Part shown: positions 42,353 through 49,850 of the stretch, piece by piece
Layout of the letters: the number at the start of each line of letters is the position of its first letter
Position numbering within the stretch: position 1 is the first letter of the stretch
From: Chitinophaga cymbidii
Lineage (GTDB): Bacteria; Bacteroidota; Bacteroidia; Chitinophagales; Chitinophagaceae
DNA length: 64,000 bases
Assembly (NCBI RefSeq): GCF_007992715.1
Contig: NZ_BKAU01000001.1
Coordinates: 1,488,001 to 1,552,000, forward strand
Direction of reading: 5' to 3'
Translations under genes and position numbers: made by a program
Notes under the pieces: model-generated
What the model saw: only the letters and a program-made list of their open reading frames with translations
Databases searched by the model: none
What the model was told of the DNA's origin: nothing

Positions 42353-43044
42353 ATACAATTGTTTGGGTTATGTATGAAAGTTGTTTTTGCGAAATAGATC
42401 ATTGAAAGCGCATGCCCTTACATGAGTGGACATGGTTTTGTGGTTGAACTGATTCTCGTTACATCAGGGTATAGTTTTGAAGAAAGGTTATCTGTCAAAA
42501 TTCAGATCTGCTGATTCGGTTCCATACGTTTTTGATAGGATACTTTCTTAGTTACAGGAATGGTTATTGCATTAACGACTGTACGAAAGTATGCTGCGGA
42601 AGCGGGGAAACGATGTGCCATTCCTGTTCATTATTCGCACACTTGCCAGCCTGTTCATTTTTTGGAAATCCTGTTCATTTTGTTCATTTTGGCTCCGCGA
42701 GAACAAAATCCTTACATATTTGTACTTCCTTTGAAAAAAATATTGGTTTTCCTCATTGTCAATTGTATGTCAAAACTTTATACTATCTTTAAACGCATTC
42801 ACCTCCCAAGAATGGTTAGGCATCCTAATCGTATACACCAACTTCTAATACAAAAAACATTTATGGCCTATACTCCTCCCTTAATCTCTTGATAAAGAAC
42901 AGCTAATGCATTTATGTTCAACTGAATAATGTCTGTTCATTTTGTTCATTTTAAATCATGTAAATCCGAATGTTCATTTTACTACGTACGTATGTCATTT
43001 ATACCTGATACCCAAGCCCCCTAACCCATTCAATACAATTTCAT
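42353..43044. other. Large AT-rich intergenic region with iterated TGTTCATTT motifs
   Basis: A 690-bp region between the divergent adhesin and NACHT genes. It carries eight copies of TGTTCA, six extended to TGTTCATTT, at 42625, 42652, 42672, 42681, 42915, 42934, 42943 and 42971. Short open frames (for example 42532-42792) lack any protein-like character. I see no RNA gene. It probably contains promoters and a regulatory array. Confidence 0.6.
42625..42980 (+). repeat. Two clusters of TGTTCATTT direct repeats
   Basis: Each cluster has a single TGTTCA, then 19-20 bp later a tandem pair of the 9-mer TGTTCATTT (42672/42681 and 42934/42943). The two tandem pairs are 262 bp apart. Regular spacing and orientation suggest binding sites for a protein that binds direct repeats. 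The array lies 65-420 bp before the NACHT gene and 270-630 bp before the adhesin gene. Confidence 0.65.
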
Positions 43045-45612
43045 ATGATCGACCTGTCCTACGATTATATCATTACGCTTCAGCAGGAAGTGTTAAGAAA
43101 ATTTGGTGTGGATCATATTCAACCAAATCAATGCAAACACCTCGCACAGTCCATTCTGAAGCTGACCGGCAAACTTGTTAGTGAGACCACACTCAAACGT
43201 GTATTCGGCCTGGCCGTTACGCAACACAGCTTTTCCCGCTACACCCTGAACACACTTGCCCAGTATTGCAGGTTCAGGGATTGGGAAGACTTTCAGGAAC
43301 ACCATCAGCAAAGGAATACCCGGCTGCGCCCCACAGATCATTCCAAATGGGGCGATATAAAAAAGAAAGCCGCCGCCGTATCCCACTACACGATGCTCAC
43401 GCTGAAGAACCGCAGCGGCATCCCTTTTCCGCAGACCGCACCGCGGCAGTACTGCCTTTCACACATCGAACGGTTTCTTGAAAGCGACTACGCCGCCACC
43501 GTGCTGATCGCGCCCGCGGGATGGGGCAAGTCCATCGCGCTCGTTCACGCCGCGGAACACAACTGGTTCGGCAGGAACGCGCTGCACCCGGAAGATATCT
43601 GCTGGTTCATCAACGCACACGCCGCCGGAAGCCTCCTGCTCAAAGGCTTCTCGCTGTCCACCTGGCTGGACAACCAGCTGAGCCTCGGCAACGGCGAAAA
43701 TTTCCGCGAATATTTCAGCGCGCATCCGGACCAGAAAGGCGGCCGGCTGGTACTGATCATCGACGGGTTCGACGAGATCACCATGGGCGCCGACAAGCTG
43801 AAAATACTCTACAACAAACTGGAAGACTTCGTCTACTCCAACGACCTCCATCCCTGGGTGAAAGTGATCCTCTCCATCCGGTCCAGCACCTGGGCGGAGA
43901 TGTTCCAGCAATCACTGCAATACCCCGCCTTCCGTAAATACTGGTACCTGGGCCCGGAGATGGATGAAGACACCAATACCAACATCCCCTTGCTCTCGGA
44001 ACGGGAAGTGAAAGATGTATTGCAGAGTTTCGATTTCGCGCCGTCCGCCATCCGCTCCTTTTCGGACAGCTTCCTGCAGAAGCTCCGCCATCCCTACTAC
44101 CTGCAGCTTTTTTGCCAGTTCAATCATTCAACGGGACAATCGTTCGTAGACGAAAATCTCAGCCTGGTAGAGATCATCTCCCGTTTCATCCAGCACCGCG
44201 TCTTCAATTCCTCCACCAATACCTTCAAGATCCGCATCATTGAAAAAATGCTGCAGCTGCTGGACATGGGCAAGAACGGGCTGCGGACGGACAAAAGCGC
44301 GCTGCTGAAACAGAACCCGGAGCTGTTCCCCGCATACAAGGAACTGATCGCGGACAACATCCTGGTGGAAGAAAACTACAGCCAGGAGATCATGTTCAAT
44401 GTGAAAGTGCGCTTCGCGCATAACTTCCTCCTGGAATATTTTACCGCCATGCATTTCATTGAAAAGCACGGCGAAACGATAACGGAAGCCATGCTCCGCG
44501 ATGTTATGGAATACTTCCAGCAGTCGAGATTCCGCATGTCCGTCGTAAAGTGGATGCTGCGCTTTGCCATCATGCACGAGCAGATAGAGAGCATACAGCG
44601 CATCTTCACCCTGCCGCTCGCCACGATTGAAAAGGCGCACCTGCTGGAATACCTTGTGCTGCACTATCAGCAGAGCGGCAAGCAGGAACAGCTGCAGCAG
44701 ATCTTTCCACACGGCTATTTCAGGAAAAGGCCGATCAGCACTTTTATCAACGACGACTTCATCCACTTTAAAAAGCAGAAGCTGCTCAATACGCTGCTGG
44801 GCCTCGCGGAATCTACGGAAGACAAACTGAAGATCCGCTCCAACCTCTTTACCATGGCCATGATGCGGCTGGACGCGGAACAGAGCGAGATAGAGCTGAC
44901 CGGCATCAAAAAGCTCTGTGCCGGCAACGAAACGCTCAAGGAAATGTGGATCACGCCGTATGACGCTTTTTTCTTCATCTACGAATACCTGAAGTTCGGC
45001 GCCATCAATGAAGAGATGCGGGACAAGATCTACCATTACGCGCGCCACTGGAGCATTCCCGCCAAAAAGAACTTCTCCGTGGGCGACGAGACCGTTTACC
45101 GCGCGATCTGCTTCGCCTTTTTGCTGATGGGCGATCATCAGCAGATGATCGGGTTTTCCGAACGGCTTTTCAGCGAACATCCATCCATCCTTTTCAACCG
45201 CACAGACCCTTTCCGCCTCATGCTGCTATGCTGGAAGGCGCAGGCGCACCTGGGCGTGAATGACATGGCCTCCGCCAAAAGGATCTGCGCGCATATTGAA
45301 CGGGTACTGCGGCATTACTCCACCGACTTCTTCAACGGCCGCCACCTGGAAGCCTTGCAGAAGATCATTGCCGCGGAGATATGGTACCGGGAAAAGGAAT
45401 TCAACAAAGCCATCCGCGCCGCGGAATCCGCGATGGACATCGTACAGCGGCTGGAATTCAAAATATTCGCACTGCTGAATTACGGCGTGCTCAACCGCAT
45501 TTACCAGCATCTGCAAATGGACAAACAGAAAAATGATGCGAAACGGAATATCATCATCATTTGTGAAGGCACCTCCTTCAAACAGGTGATTCCCCGTCTT
45601 GTACAGCTATAG
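43045..45612 (+). CDS. NACHT-type STAND ATPase with a Bacteroidota-specific N-terminal domain
   Basis: This 855-residue protein has an N-terminal helical domain (about 1-88) with the pattern CKHLAQSILKLTGKLVSETTLKRVFGL...YTLNTLAQYCRFRDWEDF, found at the start of many Bacteroidota signalling proteins and reminiscent of a DNA-binding or adaptor fold. A P-loop NTPase of NACHT type follows: Walker A APAGWGKS at 156-163 and Walker B RLVLIIDGFDE at 234-244, where the D-G-F/L-D-E form is the NACHT hallmark. The remaining about 500 residues are helical, TPR-like, and probably a sensor. There is no signal peptide or membrane helix. STAND ATPases work as regulators or as antiphage sensors. No effector nuclease or toxin domain is visible, so regulation, perhaps of the divergent adhesin, is the more likely role. 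Confidence 0.75.
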   Translation: MIDLSYDYIITLQQEVLRKFGVDHIQPNQCKHLAQSILKLTGKLVSETTLKRVFGLAVTQHSFSRYTLNTLAQYCRFRDWEDFQEHHQQRNTRLRPTDHSKWGDIKKKAAAVSHYTMLTLKNRSGIPFPQTAPRQYCLSHIERFLESDYAATVLIAPAGWGKSIALVHAAEHNWFGRNALHPEDICWFINAHAAGSLLLKGFSLSTWLDNQLSLGNGENFREYFSAHPDQKGGRLVLIIDGFDEITMGADKLKILYNKLEDFVYSNDLHPWVKVILSIRSSTWAEMFQQSLQYPAFRKYWYLGPEMDEDTNTNIPLLSEREVKDVLQSFDFAPSAIRSFSDSFLQKLRHPYYLQLFCQFNHSTGQSFVDENLSLVEIISRFIQHRVFNSSTNTFKIRIIEKMLQLLDMGKNGLRTDKSALLKQNPELFPAYKELIADNILVEENYSQEIMFNVKVRFAHNFLLEYFTAMHFIEKHGETITEAMLRDVMEYFQQSRFRMSVVKWMLRFAIMHEQIESIQRIFTLPLATIEKAHLLEYLVLHYQQSGKQEQLQQIFPHGYFRKRPISTFINDDFIHFKKQKLLNTLLGLAESTEDKLKIRSNLFTMAMMRLDAEQSEIELTGIKKLCAGNETLKEMWITPYDAFFFIYEYLKFGAINEEMRDKIYHYARHWSIPAKKNFSVGDETVYRAICFAFLLMGDHQQMIGFSERLFSEHPSILFNRTDPFRLMLLCWKAQAHLGVNDMASAKRICAHIERVLRHYSTDFFNGRHLEALQKIIAAEIWYREKEFNKAIRAAESAMDIVQRLEFKIFALLNYGVLNRIYQHLQMDKQKNDAKRNIIIICEGTSFKQVIPRLVQL

Positions 45613-45668
45613 CCACACCGGCGGTACGGCGCCTGACATATTTCATGTTCCGTACCGCATATTTGGCA

Positions 45669-45676
45669 TAATTTTG
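45669..45676 (+). promoter_or_regulatory. -7 box of the transglutaminase-like gene
   Basis: TAATTTTG matches TAnnTTTG exactly and lies 18 bp before the ATG at 45694, giving a leader of roughly 10-12 nt. It shows that this gene is transcribed separately from the NACHT gene. Confidence 0.5.
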
Positions 45677-45693
45677 CGGTACTATTCTCCGCA

Positions 45694-46602
45694 ATGGCCA
45701 TTGATCAGAGTAAATACACAACCCTACAGCATTTTTTGCTGAACCTGCTAAGCCTGTTGACCATCCTTCCGCTGGCGCCGTACATTAACCGGTACCTGCC
45801 TACCATACAGGTGCGGGACTGGCATATCGATCTGATCCTGTCCATTCTCATCGCTTTTCTCTTTACCCGCCTGCTGTTATGGCTTTTTAAACCGCTGATC
45901 ATCCCGGCTTTTGTACTGGTGGCGGGCATTATGATATTCAATTCCTGGAGCGGCCGCTATTCATTTTCCAATGTGCTGAACGATTACAAGGGGATGGTGC
46001 AGGGCAACTGGGGCACGCGCGATAAAAAACAGCTGGATATCCTCAGCTTCTATCCCAGGCGCGTAGAGAGTTACGTGGATAAAACCGTGCGCGGCATCCG
46101 GGAAAAGATCAATTTCAAGGATTCCACCGTCCGCAATTTCTCCGTACAACATTCGCTGGATTACTATGATGAGTACTGGCCGAAATACGGAAAGATCGTA
46201 CGGTATCTTTCCCTTTACCGCTACATGCGTGAGAATTTCAAATATGTGAATGACAGCCAGCGGGACGAGTACTTCGCCACACCGATGGAAACCATCCGCA
46301 ACGGCCTGGGCGGCGATTGCGATGATCACTCCCTCCTCGTCACCTCCTGCCTGCAGTCCATCGGCGCGCGCACGCGCATTGTGCTCATCCGCGGGCATGC
46401 TTACCCGGAACTGTACTGCGGCAACGAGCAGGAATTCGAGATGATCAAGCAGGCGATCGTAACGTTATTCAACAATCCTCCCGTAAAAGAGTTATATTAT
46501 CATGAGATGAAGGGCGAATACTGGATCAACCTGGACTATACCGCGCGCCATCCGGGCGGCCCTTATCTGAACGACAAGGTATATGCATTGATAGAATTAT
46601 AG
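45694..46602 (+). CDS. Membrane-anchored transglutaminase-like protein
   Basis: This 302-residue protein has three hydrophobic segments at the N-terminus (about 13-30, 46-65 and 68-84) and a C-terminal transglutaminase-like domain. The likely catalytic triad is Cys209 (LGGDCDDHS), His235 (RGHAYPE) and Asp281 (INLDYT). Such domains are papain-like and act as peptidases or cross-linkers, and many bacterial members cleave or modify peptides near the membrane. Substrate unknown. It has its own promoter and is followed 25 bp later by dps; whether the two share a transcript is uncertain. Confidence 0.78.
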   Translation: MAIDQSKYTTLQHFLLNLLSLLTILPLAPYINRYLPTIQVRDWHIDLILSILIAFLFTRLLLWLFKPLIIPAFVLVAGIMIFNSWSGRYSFSNVLNDYKGMVQGNWGTRDKKQLDILSFYPRRVESYVDKTVRGIREKINFKDSTVRNFSVQHSLDYYDEYWPKYGKIVRYLSLYRYMRENFKYVNDSQRDEYFATPMETIRNGLGGDCDDHSLLVTSCLQSIGARTRIVLIRGHAYPELYCGNEQEFEMIKQAIVTLFNNPPVKELYYHEMKGEYWINLDYTARHPGGPYLNDKVYALIEL

Positions 46603-46627
46603 GACGTAAACAATAAAACATTATAAC

Positions 46628-47101
46628 ATGAAAGCAAACATTGGCATTCCGGACAACCATCTGCAGGCCGTAGCGGAAAAGCTGCAGGTTTTACTGGCGG
46701 ATGAACAGGTTCTTTATACCAAGACCCGCAACTACCACTGGAATGTGGAGGGGGATAATTTCTCGGAGATGCATCTTTTTTACGAAAAGCAATATGACGA
46801 GCTGGCGGAGATCATTGATGAAGTAGCGGAGCGCATCCGTATGATCGGCCACTACAGCACCGGGCGCCTGGTGGATTTCCTGAAGCTCACGCAGCTGACG
46901 GAGCCGGAGTATACGAACGACCAGCCGGAGCAGATCAAAAACCTGGTGGAAGATCATGAAACGATCATCCGCAGCCTCCGCACACTGATCACCGAGTTCG
47001 CGGACAAACACAAAGACCTCGGCACGAGCGACTTCGTGACCGGCCTCCTGCGCCAGCATGAAAAAATGGCCTGGATGCTGCGCTCATACCTGAAAAAATA
47101 A
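46628..47101 (+). CDS. dps: Dps-family ferritin-like DNA-protection protein
   Basis: This 157-residue ferritin-like protein has Dps ferroxidase residues in TKTRNYHWNVEGDNFSEMHLFYEKQYDELAEIIDEVAERIR, including the conserved His, Asp and Glu that bind iron between subunits. Dps dodecamers store iron, consume hydrogen peroxide and shield DNA in stress and stationary phase (family knowledge). The length is normal. It follows the transglutaminase-like gene by 25 bp and is followed by a hairpin terminator. No OxyR site was identified. Confidence 0.93.
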   Translation: MKANIGIPDNHLQAVAEKLQVLLADEQVLYTKTRNYHWNVEGDNFSEMHLFYEKQYDELAEIIDEVAERIRMIGHYSTGRLVDFLKLTQLTEPEYTNDQPEQIKNLVEDHETIIRSLRTLITEFADKHKDLGTSDFVTGLLRQHEKMAWMLRSYLKK

Positions 47102-47130
47102 CATTTTCCCGTACGGAAGACCCGTAGGGG

Positions 47131-47170
47131 AAGGCCGGTGCAACAACCCGTTGGCCGGCCTTCCTATTTT
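47131..47170 (+). terminator. Terminator after dps
   Basis: AAGGCCGG (47131-47138) pairs with CCGGCCTT (47155-47162) with an inner CAAC/GTTG pair, followed by CCTATTTTT. It lies between dps and the convergent OmpA gene. Confidence 0.7.
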
Positions 47171-47180
47171 TGCTTGCCTG

Positions 47181-48674
47181 CTAGTCCGCACTTTTATAAA
47201 TGATGATCTCCACCCGCCGGTTCTGCTTTCTTCCTTCCGGCGTATCGTTCGTTGCCACCGGCCTGCTTTCTCCCGCGCCGGACACATGCCGGATGTACTG
47301 CTCCAGTCCTTTTTGCCGCAGATAGTCCGCCACGGCCTTTGCGCGGCGGTGGGAAAGATCGAGATTGTAATCGTCGGCGCCCACATTGTCCGTGTGCCCG
47401 AGCAGCTGCAACCGCACGTTCTCGCCCCGGGGGATCTTTGCCACGAGGCTGTCCAGCGCGCCATACAGGTTTGTGTTCAGCTCGTCGCTGTTGAATTTGA
47501 AGAGCACGTCGGGGATGACGAGGGTATCTGGCGGCGGGGGCGTTGCTTCCGGGACGATCGCCAGCTTCGGTACGCAGAATTCAAGGTCCACGAAATTGTT
47601 CTGTTCGCGGCCTTCCGGCGTAGTGGGATCGTGCCGCGGCGCCAGCTTGCCTTTCCCGGAATGAACGATATCATCATAGCTGAAGCCGTGTTTGTATACA
47701 AGAACCTCCGCCACACGGCGCGCCTTGTCCGCCGACACCACCTGGTTGTAACGGGTGGTGCCATCCACGTAGGCATGGCCGGTTATACGGATTCTCATCG
47801 TCATCTCCCCATCATATTGCCGGATCACCGAATCCAGCCTGGCGGCGGCTTCCGGCTCACGCGCGCGGCCCGCCGCTGTGAAAATCGTTTCGTCTTTTAC
47901 GGTGATGGTGAAGCAGTCCATTTGCTCCGCCCGCTTTTTAGCCACCTGGGTTTGCAGGGCATGGTAGTACCTGTCCGGAAGCGTATGGCGGTAGTGCTGC
48001 GCGTAGAGTTTTTGCCTGACATTGACGGCGTTGGCGCAGAGCGGCCCGGCATTGCCCACGGGCGCGATGCTGATGCTGTCGATCAGCAGATACCCGATGT
48101 CATAACGGTTCCGGGATTCGCGGAAGCAGCCGAGCACCACGTGCGTAAACGTATCTTTGGCGGTGAAGTCCTGTTGCAGGAGATAGAAGGTTTTGCGGCC
48201 GGGGATCTTCTTCACCACATCCTTTTCTCCTGTGCGAAGCGTGGGTTGAAGGCCGGAAAGCGACACCGGCTGTATCCGGTAGGTCCACCCCGTATCAAAA
48301 CGCACATCGATCTCCGGCACTACCTGTTCATCCTGTTCCTCTGCCGCCGCCAGCAGCGTTACGCGGTATTGCCGCCCTTTTTCCAGCGGGCAAAGCAATT
48401 GCGTCTGCGCGTAATTCCTGACGGGGAAAGGAGAGGCGGCCGTCAGCCGGATGAGGTTATTCCCGCCGGTGGCATATGTATGGTAAAGATATTCCAGCTT
48501 CTTTGTTTCCGGCGCTACGCTCTCCCAGGCCGAAGGCGTGCAGGGCGCCCGGAACTCCACACAGATATTCACATCCTCGAAGCCGGGGTTGGCAACAAGG
48601 TTCTGCGAACGCGCAAACAAATGTGTCATAACGATGGCAGTGAACAGAAGTATATGCTTATACGTTAGGTACAT
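47181..48674 (-). CDS. OmpA-family protein with two tandem OmpA-like domains
   Basis: This 497-residue exported protein has a signal peptide (ending FARSQ) and a beta-sandwich, carbohydrate-binding-like N-terminal region (NLVANPGFEDVN..., about 25-215). Two OmpA-like domains follow. The first (about 265-375) is degenerate in its peptidoglycan-binding motif (ITGHAYVDGTTRYNQVVSADKARRVAEVL). The second (about 390-497) is canonical (LLGHTDNVGADDYNLDLSHRRAKAV ... RKQNRRVEI). Only the second is sure to bind peptidoglycan. A likely periplasm-facing or outer-membrane-anchored cell-wall protein. It is a single gene convergent with dps and divergent from the SDR gene. Confidence 0.8.
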   Translation of the reverse strand: MYLTYKHILLFTAIVMTHLFARSQNLVANPGFEDVNICVEFRAPCTPSAWESVAPETKKLEYLYHTYATGGNNLIRLTAASPFPVRNYAQTQLLCPLEKGRQYRVTLLAAAEEQDEQVVPEIDVRFDTGWTYRIQPVSLSGLQPTLRTGEKDVVKKIPGRKTFYLLQQDFTAKDTFTHVVLGCFRESRNRYDIGYLLIDSISIAPVGNAGPLCANAVNVRQKLYAQHYRHTLPDRYYHALQTQVAKKRAEQMDCFTITVKDETIFTAAGRAREPEAAARLDSVIRQYDGEMTMRIRITGHAYVDGTTRYNQVVSADKARRVAEVLVYKHGFSYDDIVHSGKGKLAPRHDPTTPEGREQNNFVDLEFCVPKLAIVPEATPPPPDTLVIPDVLFKFNSDELNTNLYGALDSLVAKIPRGENVRLQLLGHTDNVGADDYNLDLSHRRAKAVADYLRQKGLEQYIRHVSGAGESRPVATNDTPEGRKQNRRVEIIIYKSAD

Positions 48675-48749
48675 AGGAATCTGCTGTTACTATAACAGAA
48701 AAATTTCTAATTTATTATCCGTCACGGTCTTATCCGGCCATTTTGGAGG

Positions 48750-48773
48750 AATATAACACGAACGTGTAATATT
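48750..48773. promoter_or_regulatory. Candidate operator in the OmpA-SDR divergent promoter
   Basis: AATATAACACG and CGTGTAATATT are arms of a 24-bp palindrome with one mismatched pair, separated by AA. It ends 26 bp before the -7 box of the SDR gene, the normal place for an activator or TetR-like repressor. No regulator gene is adjacent. Confidence 0.4.
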
Positions 48774-48799
48774 AGGATTTCTATAACAAGGCTCCTTCG

Positions 48800-48807
48800 T
48801 AAATTTG
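48800..48807 (+). promoter_or_regulatory. -7 box of the SDR gene
   Basis: TAAATTTG matches TAnnTTTG exactly and lies 16 bp before the ATG at 48823, so the longer reading from 48805 is unlikely. Confidence 0.5.
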
Positions 48808-48822
48808 TTCAAAACCCACCAT

Positions 48823-49575
48823 ATGGAACCATCATTTGCAGGAAAAGTAGCACTGGTGACCGGAGCAGGCTCCGGGATCGGTGAAGCCACCGCAAAGCTC
48901 TATGCGGCTTACGGCGCAAAGGTGATCGTTGCCGACCTGAATGAAAAGGGCGGGAACGCAGTCGTGGACGCGATCAAAAAGGGCGGCGGCGAGGCGCGCT
49001 TCGTAAAATGCGATGTCAGCCAGGCGGAAGCCTGCGCGAAGCTTGTCGAAGAAACCCTCCGGGCATATGGCCGGCTGGACTATGCCTGCAACAACGCCGG
49101 CATCGGCGGGGAGCAGAATATGCTGGCGGACATGAGCGTGGAAGGTTTCAATAAAGTGATCGCCGTGAACCTCAGCAGCGTATTCTATTGTATGAAATAC
49201 CAGATACCCGCCATGCTGCAAAATGACGGCGGCGCCATTGTGAACATGGCCTCCATACTGGGCCAGGTAGGCTTTGCCTATTCCGCCGGGTATGTAGCCG
49301 CCAAACATGGCGTGGTGGGATTAACGCAGAATGCCGGCATTGAATATTCCGCCAAAGGCGTCCGCGTAAACGCCGTGGGGCCTGGTTTCATTGATACGCC
49401 CTTGCTGAGCCAGGCCGATGCCAAAACGAAAGAAGGGCTGGTGTCCAAACACCCCATCGGGCGGCTGGGCACCTCCGAGGAAGTAGCAGAGCTGGTGATC
49501 TGGCTAAGCTCCGACAAGGCTTCTTTTGTAACGGGCGCTTACTATCCGGTAGACGGCGGCTATCTCGCACCCTGA
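48823..49575 (+). CDS. Short-chain dehydrogenase/reductase (SDR)
   Basis: This 250-residue classical SDR has the cofactor motif TGAGSGIG at 13-20, a following acidic Asp (ADLN, residue 38) that favours NAD(H), NNAG at 90-93, catalytic Ser144, and Tyr157-x3-Lys161 in GYVAAKHG. It oxidises or reduces an alcohol or carbonyl; the substrate is not predictable. Start at 48823 because the -7 box ends 16 bp upstream. It is a single gene with its own terminator. A palindromic site upstream suggests inducible control. Confidence 0.9.
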   Translation: MEPSFAGKVALVTGAGSGIGEATAKLYAAYGAKVIVADLNEKGGNAVVDAIKKGGGEARFVKCDVSQAEACAKLVEETLRAYGRLDYACNNAGIGGEQNMLADMSVEGFNKVIAVNLSSVFYCMKYQIPAMLQNDGGAIVNMASILGQVGFAYSAGYVAAKHGVVGLTQNAGIEYSAKGVRVNAVGPGFIDTPLLSQADAKTKEGLVSKHPIGRLGTSEEVAELVIWLSSDKASFVTGAYYPVDGGYLAP

Positions 49576-49627
49576 TACGAACGCGGCACCGCCGCAAACA
49601 TTACTTGACTTGCCATCAATACATGAA

Positions 49628-49658
49628 AAAGCCGGTTGCTGTTGTGACCGGCTTTTTT
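49628..49658 (+). terminator. Rho-independent terminator of the SDR gene
   Basis: AAGCCGGT pairs with ACCGGCTT around a 10-nt loop, followed by a T-run to 49658. It lies about 55 bp after the stop. Confidence 0.85.
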
Positions 49659-49818
49659 GCGCCTGATCCTGACCATACATACCAATATATGCCCGCTCCT
49701 CCTATTTGCGCAGACTCCGGCCTTTTTTTGGCGTCACATATACCAGTAATCTGCCCTACCATTTATCCCGTTTATCACGCATAGGTGTAAATATTACGGT
49801 TAACTGCGCTACGGGTAG

Positions 49819-49826
49819 TAATTTTC
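49819..49826 (+). promoter_or_regulatory. Near-consensus -7 box of the TonB-like barrel gene
   Basis: TAATTTTC differs from TAnnTTTG only at the last base and lies 25 bp before the ATG at 49851. Confidence 0.3.
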
Positions 49827-49850
49827 GGACGTTCAACCTAATAACATTAG

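Noticed and set aside
42532..42892. Short plus-strand frames in the 690-bp gap before the NACHT gene
   Set aside because: They overlap each other, run over the TGTTCATTT repeats and lack recognisable protein character or a promoter.
43045..45612. Reading the NACHT gene as an antiphage defence gene
   Set aside because: No nuclease, TIR, protease or membrane-effector domain is visible and no other defence gene is nearby, so I kept the regulatory reading as the main one.
48805..48822. SDR start at 48805 upstream of the annotated ATG
   Set aside because: This start overlaps the -7 box at 48800-48807 and would lie outside the expected mRNA.
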